Shown here one piece after another: positions 44,319-52,074 of a DNA stretch of 64,000 bases (position 1 is the stretch's first letter; every line of letters starts with the position of its first letter). The notes under the pieces are model-generated. The model did not search any database and had not been told where the DNA came from. It worked only from the letters and a program-made list of their open reading frames with translations. The stretch is from Ruegeria sediminis (lineage in GTDB: Bacteria > Pseudomonadota > Alphaproteobacteria > Rhodobacterales > Rhodobacteraceae). Made by a program: the position numbers and the translations under genes. The DNA lies in contig NZ_VCPD01000004.1 in assembly GCF_005938215.1 (NCBI RefSeq), forward strand, positions 372,001-436,000. Reading direction: 5' to 3'.

Positions 44319-44347
44319 AAATGGGATGCGGTCACGTCCAGTTCAAG
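44319..44347 (-). promoter_or_regulatory. RpoH (sigma-32) heat-shock promoter of hsp20
   Basis: On the minus strand CTTGAA (complement 44342-44347) and TCCCATTT (complement 44319-44326) are 15 bases apart, close to the RpoH consensus CTTGAA / CCCATnT. Transcription would begin near 44311, giving a leader of about 95 bases that contains the thermometer. The -35 overlaps the stop codon of the upstream protease gene. Confidence 0.78.
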
Positions 44348-45161
44348 ACCCGCCCGAGCGGATGAACTTCGCGCCCGAGCCGGATTTCCCCGTGCCGACC
44401 TGCAAACGCCGGATCGTCGCCTGCGGCTGCGGCGCGTCGCGGCGGAGCATCGCCTTCAGCTCGGCCACGATCCGCGGCAGTTCCATGCCGAATCCGACCG
44501 GCTTGCCGTCGATGTTGCCGCCCGCCGACACGACCGACAGGATCTGCCAGCGCGCCCCGGACTTCGCCATGATCGCGGACCCGGACGAGCCGAAGGTCAC
44601 GTAGCAATCGAAGGCGATGATCCCCTGACGGCGGTCCAGGATCCGGCAGGACCGCTGACGCGATATCGCCTCTTCCCGCCCGCGCCCGTACGAGGCGCCG
44701 CTGACCTCGCCATCCGACAGGCTGCCGCTGAACAGGACGAACGGATCCGCCTCTGCGATCGAAACCGGCTGTTCCAGCCGCATCAGGGCCACATCCACGC
44801 GCACGCGTTCGGCCGAGACCGGTGCGTTGGCGACGAAATCTGGATGCGCCACGATCTGGCTGACCTGACGGTCCGCGACGGATTTGCCATCGCGCAGCCC
44901 GGCCCGGAACATGACCTCTCCCGGGGCAAAGGGCCGCCCGGTCCTCCGGTCCAGCGCGCAATGCGCGGCGGTCAGCACCAGGTCCGGCGCGATCAGCGTC
45001 CCGGTGCAGAACCCGCCATTCGCAATGTCCAGCCGCCCGACGGCCTCCCAGCCCAGCAGATCGTCGCGGTCGGTAAGTCGCCGCAACCCGCTGTTCTGGG
45101 CCTCGGCGCCGGCGGCGAAGGAAGAGACAAACAAAATACCTGCAAGAAGAACACGGATCAT
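44343..45161 (-). CDS. Secreted trypsin-like serine protease (downstream copy)
   Basis: A 272-residue S1-family protease with a signal peptide (cleavage near AEA at about 21). The triad is His67 (LTAAHC), Asp123 (RVRVDVALM) and Ser193 (FGSSGSA). The nucleophile motif is GSSGS in place of GDSGG, so the usual Asp before the serine is absent, as in many bacterial S1 proteins. Four bases of overlap link it to the paralogue upstream. Both end in a short GAKF(I/V)R motif. Periplasmic quality control or extracellular proteolysis is possible. Confidence 0.85.
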   Translation of the reverse strand: MIRVLLAGILFVSSFAAGAEAQNSGLRRLTDRDDLLGWEAVGRLDIANGGFCTGTLIAPDLVLTAAHCALDRRTGRPFAPGEVMFRAGLRDGKSVADRQVSQIVAHPDFVANAPVSAERVRVDVALMRLEQPVSIAEADPFVLFSGSLSDGEVSGASYGRGREEAISRQRSCRILDRRQGIIAFDCYVTFGSSGSAIMAKSGARWQILSVVSAGGNIDGKPVGFGMELPRIVAELKAMLRRDAPQPQATIRRLQVGTGKSGSGAKFIRSGGS

Positions 45162-45970
45162 GGTCTGACGAACTTGGCTCCGATCTGGTTGCGCGCCGCG
45201 CCGCCCGTCACCCCTTCGCCGCCTTGATCCGGGGAGGTTCCGAAACCCCGCCCGGCCAAAAGCTCAGCCTGCAGCAGTTCCAGCGACTCCTCCAGCGAGG
45301 TGCCCAGCGATACGCTCCGGCCCTCCAGTTCGGCCTTTGCCGACACCACGGAAACGATGCGGGGGCGGTCCCCGGAAAAGGAAAAGACCGGCGCCCCGGA
45401 CGAGCCGAAATCCACGTCGCAGGACATCACCAATACGCCGCGCTGCCGCGCCATGACCGAACAGACCTCCTGCAGCGAAGGCGCTTCGGACCTGTCCTTG
45501 GCATAGGATACGACCCCCACATCCTCGCCCCGCGCCGGTCGCCTGCCGGTCTCGAACGGCATCACCGACGTGTGGCGGATGGGCTGGAACAGCTCGATCA
45601 GGGCCACGTCATGGCGCACCCGGTCGGTCGAGGCCTTGTCGTCGTAGCGGTAGGCCGGATGCACCACCGCCTGCCGCACCGAGCGATAGGCCAAAGCCCG
45701 TCCGCGCCGCCACCCCGCCAGGAATTCGATCCGGCCCGGGTCGATGCGCTGCCGCGTGACCTTGTCGAAAAGGCAATGCGCCGCCGTCAGGACCAGCGTC
45801 GGCGTGATCAGGGCGCCGGTGCAGAACCCGGTTCCGTCGATGTCGAGGCGTCCCACCGCCATCCAGTCGCGGCCGGCGTCCGAGGTCTCCAGGCTTTTCA
45901 GCCCGGTATCCTGCGCCGCCGCCGCCAGCGGCGACAACGCCAGCACCATCGCCCTGATCCAGTATCGCAC
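45158..45970 (-). CDS. Secreted trypsin-like serine protease (upstream copy)
   Basis: A 270-residue paralogue of the next gene, with a signal peptide (cleavage after AAA at about 19). The triad is His65 (LTAAHC), Asp121 (RVRHDVALI) and Ser191 (FGSSGAP). The shared layout (VGRLDI, FCTGALI/TLI, FGSSG, C-terminal GAKFVR) shows tandem duplication. It overlaps the following gene by 4 bases. No substrate can be assigned. Confidence 0.85.
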   Translation of the reverse strand: MRYWIRAMVLALSPLAAAAQDTGLKSLETSDAGRDWMAVGRLDIDGTGFCTGALITPTLVLTAAHCLFDKVTRQRIDPGRIEFLAGWRRGRALAYRSVRQAVVHPAYRYDDKASTDRVRHDVALIELFQPIRHTSVMPFETGRRPARGEDVGVVSYAKDRSEAPSLQEVCSVMARQRGVLVMSCDVDFGSSGAPVFSFSGDRPRIVSVVSAKAELEGRSVSLGTSLEESLELLQAELLAGRGFGTSPDQGGEGVTGGAARNQIGAKFVRP

Positions 45971-46061
45971 CTGACCCCTCCGGTTCCCTTTGCGGTCCTT
46001 TTGATACGCGCGGGCTGGGGCGAAAATAGGGCGATACCCCGGCGCCGATTTTGGGCCGGAG

Positions 46062-46085
46062 CGGTGATGCGGTCCTGCATCACCG
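46062..46085 (-). terminator. Hairpin downstream of glcF
   Basis: CGGTGATGC (46062-46070) and GCATCACCG (46077-46085) are a perfect 9-bp stem with a 6-base loop, 13 bases after the glcF stop. No T-run follows, so it may be a Rho-assisted end or an RNA-stabilising hairpin. Confidence 0.5.
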
Positions 46086-46098
46086 GGTCATGGGATCG

Positions 46099-47421
46099 TC
46101 AGCGCAGGATCGGAATGTCGCCGCCGCGGCCCTGCGTCCTGCCCAGCGCAGGCGGCTTCGGCCCGCCGGTGGCCCAGTCCAGCAATTCGACCGTGTGCAC
46201 CACCGGCAGCCCGGTGCCCGAGCCGATCTGGATCATGCAGCCGATATTTCCGGCCGCGATCAGGTCGGGCTTCTTCGCCTCGAGCGTCCGCACCTTGCGG
46301 TCCTTGAGCTTGGCCGAGATCTCGGGCTGCATCAGGTTGTAGGTGCCGGCGCTGCCGCAGCACAGATGGCTGTCGGCGGGCTCGACCACCGTAAAGCCGG
46401 CCCGTTTCAGCAGGTCCTTGGGATGGGTTTTTATCTTCTGCCCGTGCTGCAGCGAACAGGCCGCGTGATAGGCGACGGTCAATCCCTGCTCGTCCCGTTC
46501 CGGCAAAGCGAGCTGCATCAGCAACTCGCTGACATCCATGGCAAGGCCCGACACCCGCGCGGCATCCGCGGCCAGGGGATCGTTGCGGAACATGTGGCCG
46601 TAATCCTTGACGGTCGTGCCGCAGCCTGAGGTGTTGATGACGATGGCATCGAGACCCTCGCCATCCATCTCGCGCGCCCAGGCGCGGATGTTCCTGGCCG
46701 CGGTGCGGTGGCTGTCCGCGGATTTGCCCATGTGATGGGTCAGCGCGCCGCAACAACCCGCGCCCTCGGCCACCACCACCTCGCAGCCCAGCCGCCGCAG
46801 CAGCCGGATGGTGGCGTCGTTGATATCCGTATTCAGCGCCTTCTGCGCGCAGCCGGTCATCAGCGCCACGCGCTTGACGCGCGGCCCCTCGGGCGCAAAG
46901 CTCTGCGGGTCGTCGTTGCGGCTGACCGGCGGGATGTGCTTGGGCGCCATGTCGAGCATCGCCCGCAACCGCGCATCCGGCATCAGGAACCGGAAGGGAC
47001 GGCCCAGCTTGGCCCCCAGCAGCGCCAACCGGAAACGCGTCGGATAGGGCAGGATCTGCGCCAGCACCCAGCGCAGCGCCCGGTCCTGCCACGGGCGCTT
47101 GTACTTTGCCTCGATATATTCCCGCGCGTGATCCACCAGATGCATGTAGTGGACGCCCGACGGGCAGGTGGTCATGCAGGCGAGGCAGGACAGGCAGCGG
47201 TCGATATGCTTGACCGTCTTCTCGTCCGGAATCCGCTCGTTCTCGAGCATGTCCTTGATCAGGTAGATACGCCCGCGCGGGCTGTCCAGCTCGTCCCCCA
47301 GCACCTGGTAGGTCGGGCAGGTGGCGGTGCAGAACCCGCAATGGACGCAGGCCCGCAGGATCTCGTTCGACCGCTGGATCGCAGGATCCCGCAACTGTTC
47401 CGGTGTGAATGTCGTCTGCAT
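46099..47421 (-). CDS. glcF: Glycolate oxidase iron-sulfur subunit GlcF
   Basis: A 440-residue protein with two ferredoxin-type cluster motifs near the N-terminus (CVHCGFCTATCP and CLSCLACMTTCP) and two CCG-type domains, including GAGCCGALTHH and HLCCGSAGTYN. It passes electrons from the flavin subunits to the membrane quinone pool during glycolate oxidation to glyoxylate. It is 3 bases after glcE. Confidence 0.94.
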   Translation of the reverse strand: MQTTFTPEQLRDPAIQRSNEILRACVHCGFCTATCPTYQVLGDELDSPRGRIYLIKDMLENERIPDEKTVKHIDRCLSCLACMTTCPSGVHYMHLVDHAREYIEAKYKRPWQDRALRWVLAQILPYPTRFRLALLGAKLGRPFRFLMPDARLRAMLDMAPKHIPPVSRNDDPQSFAPEGPRVKRVALMTGCAQKALNTDINDATIRLLRRLGCEVVVAEGAGCCGALTHHMGKSADSHRTAARNIRAWAREMDGEGLDAIVINTSGCGTTVKDYGHMFRNDPLAADAARVSGLAMDVSELLMQLALPERDEQGLTVAYHAACSLQHGQKIKTHPKDLLKRAGFTVVEPADSHLCCGSAGTYNLMQPEISAKLKDRKVRTLEAKKPDLIAAGNIGCMIQIGSGTGLPVVHTVELLDWATGGPKPPALGRTQGRGGDIPILR

Positions 47422-47424
47422 CGC

Positions 47425-48534
47425 CTATCCCATCAAGCCCGGATTGAAGACCCCGCGCGGATCGAATTTCTGCCGAAGCCCCTTTGACAGAGCCGCAACC
47501 GCAGCCCCTTCCGGCTGAAACCGGCCCAGCGCGGCGAATGTCGGGACGCTTGCCCGCACCAGCGTCGCATGTCCCTGAAACGCACCCAGCCGTGCGCGCA
47601 GATCGGTGCCTCCTGCCACCAGGGCCCAGATCAGCCCGCCGCCCCAATCGAACAGCAGCCCCTCCGCCTCGGCCCGCGCCGCGATCTCCGGCGCATCCGA
47701 GGGCTTGACCGAAATCCGCCAGACATCGCCCGCGCGGCCCCGGAACGCATCGACATCGCGGATCGCGCGCCACAATTCGGCGCTTTCGCCATCCCGCCCC
47801 ACGTCGCCATGCGGACGCAACAGCGCCTCCAGCCGCTCCGCACGGTAGGACACCGAATCCGCGAACCCCTCGATCCGCAGCAACGCCCCTCCGGAAGCCG
47901 GGTCATAGGCCGCCCCCGACACCTCGAAAGGCGAGCCGAGCCCCGCCGACAACACCCGGATCGCCGCCCCGGCATCCGGCACCGCGACGGTGATCGTCTC
48001 GGCCGTTTCGGCCTGCGGCAGAACCTTCAGCGACACCTCCGACAGCACGCCCAACGTGCCCCAGGACCCCGCCATCAGCTTGACCAGATCATAGCCGGTG
48101 ACGTTCTTCATCACCCGGCCGCCATTCTTCAGGATCTGCCCGCTGCCATCGACAAAGCGCACCCCCAGCAGGAAATCCCGGCACGCCCCGGCCTGCACCC
48201 GGCGCGGGCCCGAGACATTGGCGGCCACCACGCCGCCGATCGTCGGCTCGCCGCCGGTGTCCAGCAGCCCGCGGTGATCCATCGGCTCGAAGGCCAGGCG
48301 CTGCCCTTCGGCCTCCAGCGCCGCCTCGATCCCGGCCAGAGGCGTTCCCGCCCGCGCCACCAGCGTCAGCGCGCCGGGCTCGTAGTGGACGATCCCGCTC
48401 AGCCCCGCCGCGGACAGCGCGTTTTCCGGGCCTGCAACGCCGCGCGTGCCGCCGCCCGCAATCCGCACCGGAGCGTTCAGCCCGGCCACCATCTCGGCCA
48501 GTTCGGCCTCCGTCTCAGGTCTCAGCATCTTCAT
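47425..48534 (-). CDS. glcE: Glycolate oxidase FAD-binding subunit GlcE
   Basis: A 369-residue FAD-binding protein of the PCMH type, with PTIGGVVAANVSGPRR, GGRVMKNVTGYDLVKLM and a C-terminal KFDPRGVFNPG motif. It partners GlcD and GlcF. The first ATG (complement 48532-48534) lies inside the intergenic repeat at 48529-48560; the second ATG (complement 48526-48528, MLRPET) may be the true start. Neither has a good ribosome-binding site. Confidence 0.92.
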   Translation of the reverse strand: MKMLRPETEAELAEMVAGLNAPVRIAGGGTRGVAGPENALSAAGLSGIVHYEPGALTLVARAGTPLAGIEAALEAEGQRLAFEPMDHRGLLDTGGEPTIGGVVAANVSGPRRVQAGACRDFLLGVRFVDGSGQILKNGGRVMKNVTGYDLVKLMAGSWGTLGVLSEVSLKVLPQAETAETITVAVPDAGAAIRVLSAGLGSPFEVSGAAYDPASGGALLRIEGFADSVSYRAERLEALLRPHGDVGRDGESAELWRAIRDVDAFRGRAGDVWRISVKPSDAPEIAARAEAEGLLFDWGGGLIWALVAGGTDLRARLGAFQGHATLVRASVPTFAALGRFQPEGAAVAALSKGLRQKFDPRGVFNPGLMG

Positions 48535-48560
48535 CTTTTCAACAAATACTCCGGGGGAGT
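48529..48560 (-). repeat. Copy 3 of the terminator-like repeat, overlapping the glcE start
   Basis: This copy keeps the AAAAGATGAAG end and the T-rich part but has a changed hairpin arm (ACTCC-N3-GGAGT at 48548-48560). Its ATG supplies the first possible glcE start codon. Confidence 0.6.
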
Positions 48561-48590
48561 CGCGCGGAGCGCGACGGGGGCAGCGCCCCC
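48548..48590 (-). terminator. Three consecutive hairpins between glcD and glcE
   Basis: On the minus strand, right after the glcD stop: GGGGGC-N3-GCCCCC (48576-48590), GTCGCGC-N3-GCGCGAC (48559-48575) and ACTCC-N3-GGAGT (48548-48560), all perfect, the last followed by TATTTGTT. They could stop or slow transcription after glcD and so give more GlcD than GlcE/GlcF, or protect glcD mRNA. Confidence 0.55.
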
Positions 48591-50038
48591 TATTCGGCGG
48601 CCATCCGCGCCATGCGCCGGCTTTCGGACGCGCTCAGCGGGAACACCTTGGCCGGGTTCAGCAGCCAGGACGGATCGAACACGTCCTTCACCGCCATCTG
48701 CGCCTCCAGATCCCCGGCGGCATACTGGTAGAGCATCAGGTCGCGTTTCTCGATCCCGACCCCGTGCTCGCCCGTCAGGCAGCCGCCCGCATCGACGCAG
48801 AGCTTCAGGATTTCGGCCCCGAACGCCTCGCATTTCTCCAGGTCGCCGGGCTTGTTCGCGTCGAACAGGATCAGCGGGTGCATGTTGCCGTCGCCGGCGT
48901 GGAACACGTTGCCGACGGCCAGCCCGTACTCCTTGCTCAACTCGCCGATCCGGCGCAGCACCGTCGGCAGCGACGAGACCGGGATCGTCCCGTCCAGACA
49001 CATGTAGTCATTGATCTGCCCCATCGCGCCGAAGGCCGATTTCCGCCCCAGCCAGATCTTGGCGCTTTCCTCGGCCGACTGGCTTTCGCGCAGCTCGACG
49101 GGGTTGTGGCGCCTGGCGATCTCGATGATCTTCGCCAGCTGGCTGTCGATCTCTGCTTCCGACCCCTCGACCTCGACGATCAGCAGCGCCTCGCAATCTG
49201 GATATCCGGCATGGGCGAAATTCTCGCAGGCGCGGATGCACAGCCGGTCCATGAACTCGATCGCCACCGGCAGGATGCCCGACTTGATGATGTCCGAAAC
49301 GCATTGGCCCGCCACCTCGTTGTCGTCGAACCCCATAAGCACCGGACGCGCCCCCTCGGGCTTGCGCAGGATGCGCAGCGTCGCCTCGGTCACCACGCCC
49401 AGCTGCCCTTCCGAACCGCAGATGACGCCCAGCAGGTCCAGCCCGCCGGCGTCCAGATGCGCGCCGCCGATCTCGGCCACGGTGCCGTCCATCAGCACCA
49501 GGGTCACGCCCAGCAGGTTGTTTGTGGTCACCCCGTATTTCAGGCAATGCGCCCCGCCCGAGTTCATCGCGATATTTCCCGCGATCGCACAGGCCAGCTG
49601 CGAGGACGGGTCGGGGGCGAAAAAGAAGTCCTCTTCCTCCACGGCCCCGGTCACGCTGAGGTTGGTGCGGCCCGTCTGCACGCGGATGAAGCGGTTGTCA
49701 TAGTCGGTTTCGAGGACGCCGTTCATCCGGGCGACGCCCAGGATCACGCAATCCGCGGTCGGCAGAGCGCCCCCCGCAAGCGACGTGCCCGATCCGCGCG
49801 GCACCACCGGCACGCCCTCTTCGTGGCAGATGCGCAGCACGTCGGAAACCTCCTGCGTCGAGGCCGGCAGCACGACCAGCATCGGTGGGCATTTGTAGGC
49901 GGTCAGCGCGTCGCATTCGTAGGCGCGGGTTTCCGCCTCGTCATGGATCACGGCATCTTCCGGCAACACCTCCTTCAGACGCTCCAGCACCGTGGCCTTG
50001 CGGGCCAGCACCGCCGGATCGGGTTTCGGCATATCCAT
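48590..50038 (-). CDS. glcD: Glycolate oxidase FAD-linked subunit GlcD
   Basis: A 482-residue FAD-linked oxidase. The PCMH FAD domain carries VVPRGSGTSLAGGALP and AGNIAMNSGGAHCLKYG. The C-terminal domain has the AVGNVFHAGDGNMHPLI motif and GEHGVGIEKRDLM. It is the catalytic subunit that oxidises glycolate. GGAGGAG lies 5 bases before the ATG, and a palindromic operator sits directly upstream. Confidence 0.95.
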   Translation of the reverse strand: MDMPKPDPAVLARKATVLERLKEVLPEDAVIHDEAETRAYECDALTAYKCPPMLVVLPASTQEVSDVLRICHEEGVPVVPRGSGTSLAGGALPTADCVILGVARMNGVLETDYDNRFIRVQTGRTNLSVTGAVEEEDFFFAPDPSSQLACAIAGNIAMNSGGAHCLKYGVTTNNLLGVTLVLMDGTVAEIGGAHLDAGGLDLLGVICGSEGQLGVVTEATLRILRKPEGARPVLMGFDDNEVAGQCVSDIIKSGILPVAIEFMDRLCIRACENFAHAGYPDCEALLIVEVEGSEAEIDSQLAKIIEIARRHNPVELRESQSAEESAKIWLGRKSAFGAMGQINDYMCLDGTIPVSSLPTVLRRIGELSKEYGLAVGNVFHAGDGNMHPLILFDANKPGDLEKCEAFGAEILKLCVDAGGCLTGEHGVGIEKRDLMLYQYAAGDLEAQMAVKDVFDPSWLLNPAKVFPLSASESRRMARMAAE

Positions 50039-50052
50039 GGCAGCTCCTCCGT

Positions 50053-50073
50053 TTGGTAAAGTAATATTACCAA
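50053..50073. promoter_or_regulatory. Palindromic operator over the glcD promoter
   Basis: TTGGTAA-N7-TTACCAA is a perfect inverted repeat, 14 bases before the glcD start. Its centre GTAATATTAC is itself a palindrome. On the minus strand TAATAT inside it is a good -10. GntR regulators of the FadR/GlcC/PdhR branch bind TGGT...ACCA sites, so one of these is the likely repressor; no gntR gene lies in the window. Confidence 0.6.
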
Positions 50074-50189
50074 TTCACGCGTCTGGCAAGCCAAACCGGT
50101 AAGCTTCTTTGCCGCAGCCTCGTTCCCGGCCTGCCCCGGGACACGCGGTCGTGATCCCGCACCGGGCGGATCCGGCCTATTCTCGCCGC

Positions 50190-50537
50190 ATGAGACATGT
50201 GATCCTGACCGCCCTGCTCGCGAGCCCCGCCCTTGCCGACCCGCCCGTCATCGAAGATGCCTTTGCCGCCCGCAGCGGCGACGGCTGGCGCTTCGACGTG
50301 ACGGTCTCGCATCCCGACACCGGCTGGGATCACTATGCCGACGGCTGGCGGGTGCTGGACATGCAGGGGAACGAACTGGGAATGCGGGTGCTCTACCATC
50401 CGCACGAACAGGAACAGCCGTTCACGCGCTCTCTCGGCGGCGTACAGATCCCCGACGGAACCGCGCAGGTCCAGCTACAGGCCCGCTGCAACGTCGATGG
50501 CTGGAACCAGGCGACCCACCTGATCACACTGCCGTAA
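50190..50537 (+). CDS. Small secreted protein of unknown function
   Basis: A 115-residue protein. The start at 50190 gives a short signal peptide (cleavage after PALA at about 16); longer frames would bury it. The mature part is a compact, probably beta-rich domain with GWDHYADGWRVLDMQGNELG and a conserved-looking YHPHEQEQPFTRSL stretch. I do not recognise the family. It diverges from glcD and ends 3 bases before the convergent flavodoxin-like gene. Confidence 0.75.
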   Translation: MRHVILTALLASPALADPPVIEDAFAARSGDGWRFDVTVSHPDTGWDHYADGWRVLDMQGNELGMRVLYHPHEQEQPFTRSLGGVQIPDGTAQVQLQARCNVDGWNQATHLITLP

Positions 50538-50540
50538 CCC

Positions 50541-51026
50541 TCAGAACAGACCCATGCTCAACCCGGCGCCCATGGCCAGCCCGATGTCGCGGCACTGCGC
50601 CAGTTCCTCGTCGGGGATGGTCTTTTCCGCCAGGATCTGCTCGGGCGTCTGGGCGTGGGTGCAGACGATCAGGGGCGGCTGAACCTCTTTCAACCGCCAC
50701 CCGGTGGCAATCCGCGCCATCTGGCGCACGGCGTTCGCGCCATCCGAACCCGCGCAGACCATGATCGCATAGGGCCGCCCCTCGATGCGCCCCAGAACCG
50801 GATAATAACTGCGGTCGAAGAAATCCTTCATCACGCCCGATATCGCGGCCAGGTTTTCGGGTCCGCAGAAGATGTAGCCGTCGGCCCGCAGCAGGTCTTC
50901 CGGCCCGGCCCGATCCGCCGGCTTCAGAACGACGGTCGCCTCGCCGCGGGCGGCTTCTGCGGCGGCCTCGGCCATCTGCCGGCTGCCGCCCGTCCGCGAA
51001 TGGTAAACGATCAGAAGTTCCGCCAT
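50541..51026 (-). CDS. Flavodoxin-like FMN protein
   Basis: A 161-residue flavodoxin-fold protein that opens LLIVYHSRTGGSRQMAEAA, the phosphate-binding loop for FMN (YHSRTGGSRQ, 8-17). DGYIFCGPENLAAISGVMKDFFDR matches NADPH-dependent FMN reductase and flavodoxin proteins. It probably acts as a reductase or electron carrier. The start is set by the motif position and lies 11 bases after rlmH. Confidence 0.85.
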   Translation of the reverse strand: MAELLIVYHSRTGGSRQMAEAAAEAARGEATVVLKPADRAGPEDLLRADGYIFCGPENLAAISGVMKDFFDRSYYPVLGRIEGRPYAIMVCAGSDGANAVRQMARIATGWRLKEVQPPLIVCTHAQTPEQILAEKTIPDEELAQCRDIGLAMGAGLSMGLF

Positions 51027-51037
51027 GCCGTTCCCGC

Positions 51038-51508
51038 TCAGACCCTGTGATACGGCCCGCCCGACAGGATCGTGGCGGCGCGATAGAGCTGTTCGGCCAG
51101 CATCACCCGCACCAGCATGTGCGGCCATACCATCGCCCCGAAAGAGACCGAGAAGTCCGCCTCGGTCCGCAGCGACGGGTCGATCCCGTCCGCTCCGCCG
51201 ATGATCAGCGCCAGATCCTGCCGCCCGGCATCCCGCCAGCCCGCCAGCCGGTCCGCGAAATCCGGCGATGACATCACCTTGCCGCGTTCGTCCAGCGTGC
51301 AGACGACCGCCCCCTTGGGCAGCGCCTTGCGCAGCAGGTCCGCCTCGGCCCCCATGCCGGCATTCTTCTTGTCCTCGACCTCGACGACACGCGCCGGCCC
51401 AAGCCCGAGTGCGCGGCCCGTGCGCTCGAATCTGGTCAGGTAGTCGTCAATCAGGAGTTTCTCCGGTCCGGCCCGCAACCGGCCGACCGCACAGATGCTA
51501 ATACGCAT
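51038..51508 (-). CDS. rlmH: 23S rRNA (pseudouridine-1915-N3) methyltransferase RlmH
   Basis: A 156-residue SPOUT methyltransferase. LDERGKVMSSPDFADRL, LALIIGGADGID and the C-terminal VWPHMLVRVMLAEQLYRAATILSGGPYHR are the conserved knot and SAM-binding segments. It methylates a base in helix 69 of 23S rRNA. It follows rsfS, the standard partnership with another ribosome factor. Confidence 0.96.
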   Translation of the reverse strand: MRISICAVGRLRAGPEKLLIDDYLTRFERTGRALGLGPARVVEVEDKKNAGMGAEADLLRKALPKGAVVCTLDERGKVMSSPDFADRLAGWRDAGRQDLALIIGGADGIDPSLRTEADFSVSFGAMVWPHMLVRVMLAEQLYRAATILSGGPYHRV

Positions 51509-51550
51509 TTACTCTCGCCTCCGGCCCGGAATATGGGCCGGGATGGCGCC

Positions 51551-51910
51551 TCAGTTGGCCGAGGCGCTGCTACCCTGCGGCAGCCACATCTTTTCCAGCT
51601 GGTAGAAATCGCGGACCTCGGGGCGGAAGATGTGGACGATCACGTCGCCCGTATCGATCAGCACCCAGTCGCCGGCATCCTTGCCTTCGACCTTCGAGGT
51701 GAACCCGAATTCCTGCTTGATGCGCTCCATCAGCTTCTCGGCCATCGACGAGACCTGGCGCGTCGAGCGCCCGGATGCGATCACCATGTAATCCGCAACC
51801 GAGGATTTGCCGCGCAGGTCGATCTGCACGATGTCTTCGGCCTTGTCATCGGAGAGAGAGGAAAGGATGCGCTCCAGCAGATTTTCACTGGTAAGCGGAG
51901 TGTGGGCCAT
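51551..51910 (-). CDS. rsfS: Ribosomal silencing factor RsfS
   Basis: From MAHTP this is 119 residues, the usual length. DIVQIDLRGKSSVADYMVIASG, VEGKDAGDWVLIDTGDVIVHIF and EVRDFYQLEKMW are family hallmarks. RsfS binds L14 of the large subunit and blocks subunit joining under starvation. The start is debatable: this ATG has no ribosome-binding site, while a strong one lies 60 bases upstream in front of an in-frame CTG (complement 51959-51961) that would add 17 residues. Confidence 0.92.
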   Translation of the reverse strand: MAHTPLTSENLLERILSSLSDDKAEDIVQIDLRGKSSVADYMVIASGRSTRQVSSMAEKLMERIKQEFGFTSKVEGKDAGDWVLIDTGDVIVHIFRPEVRDFYQLEKMWLPQGSSASAN

Positions 51911-51958
51911 CACAGCGGCCCGTTCGTCGGCGGGCAAACCCGCCTGAGTATGAAGAGA

Positions 51959-51976
51959 CAGGACATAGTCCTCCTT
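51959..51976 (-). promoter_or_regulatory. Strong ribosome-binding site with no normal rsfS start
   Basis: AAGGAGG (complement 51970-51976) is 8 bases from an in-frame CTG and only 3 bases from an out-of-frame ATG (complement 51964-51966). The ATG opens an 18-codon frame whose TGA overlaps the rsfS ATG at 51910 (TGATG). Either rsfS starts at CTG, or the short frame is a leader coupled to rsfS. Confidence 0.5.
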
Positions 51977-52074
51977 TGCAACGCGCCGCCAACCTCCGGC
52001 GCCGAGGTATCTTAAAATTAGCAAGCCGGAGGTGACATTTCAATGAAACACGACGCCCAGGGGCCCACGGCACG

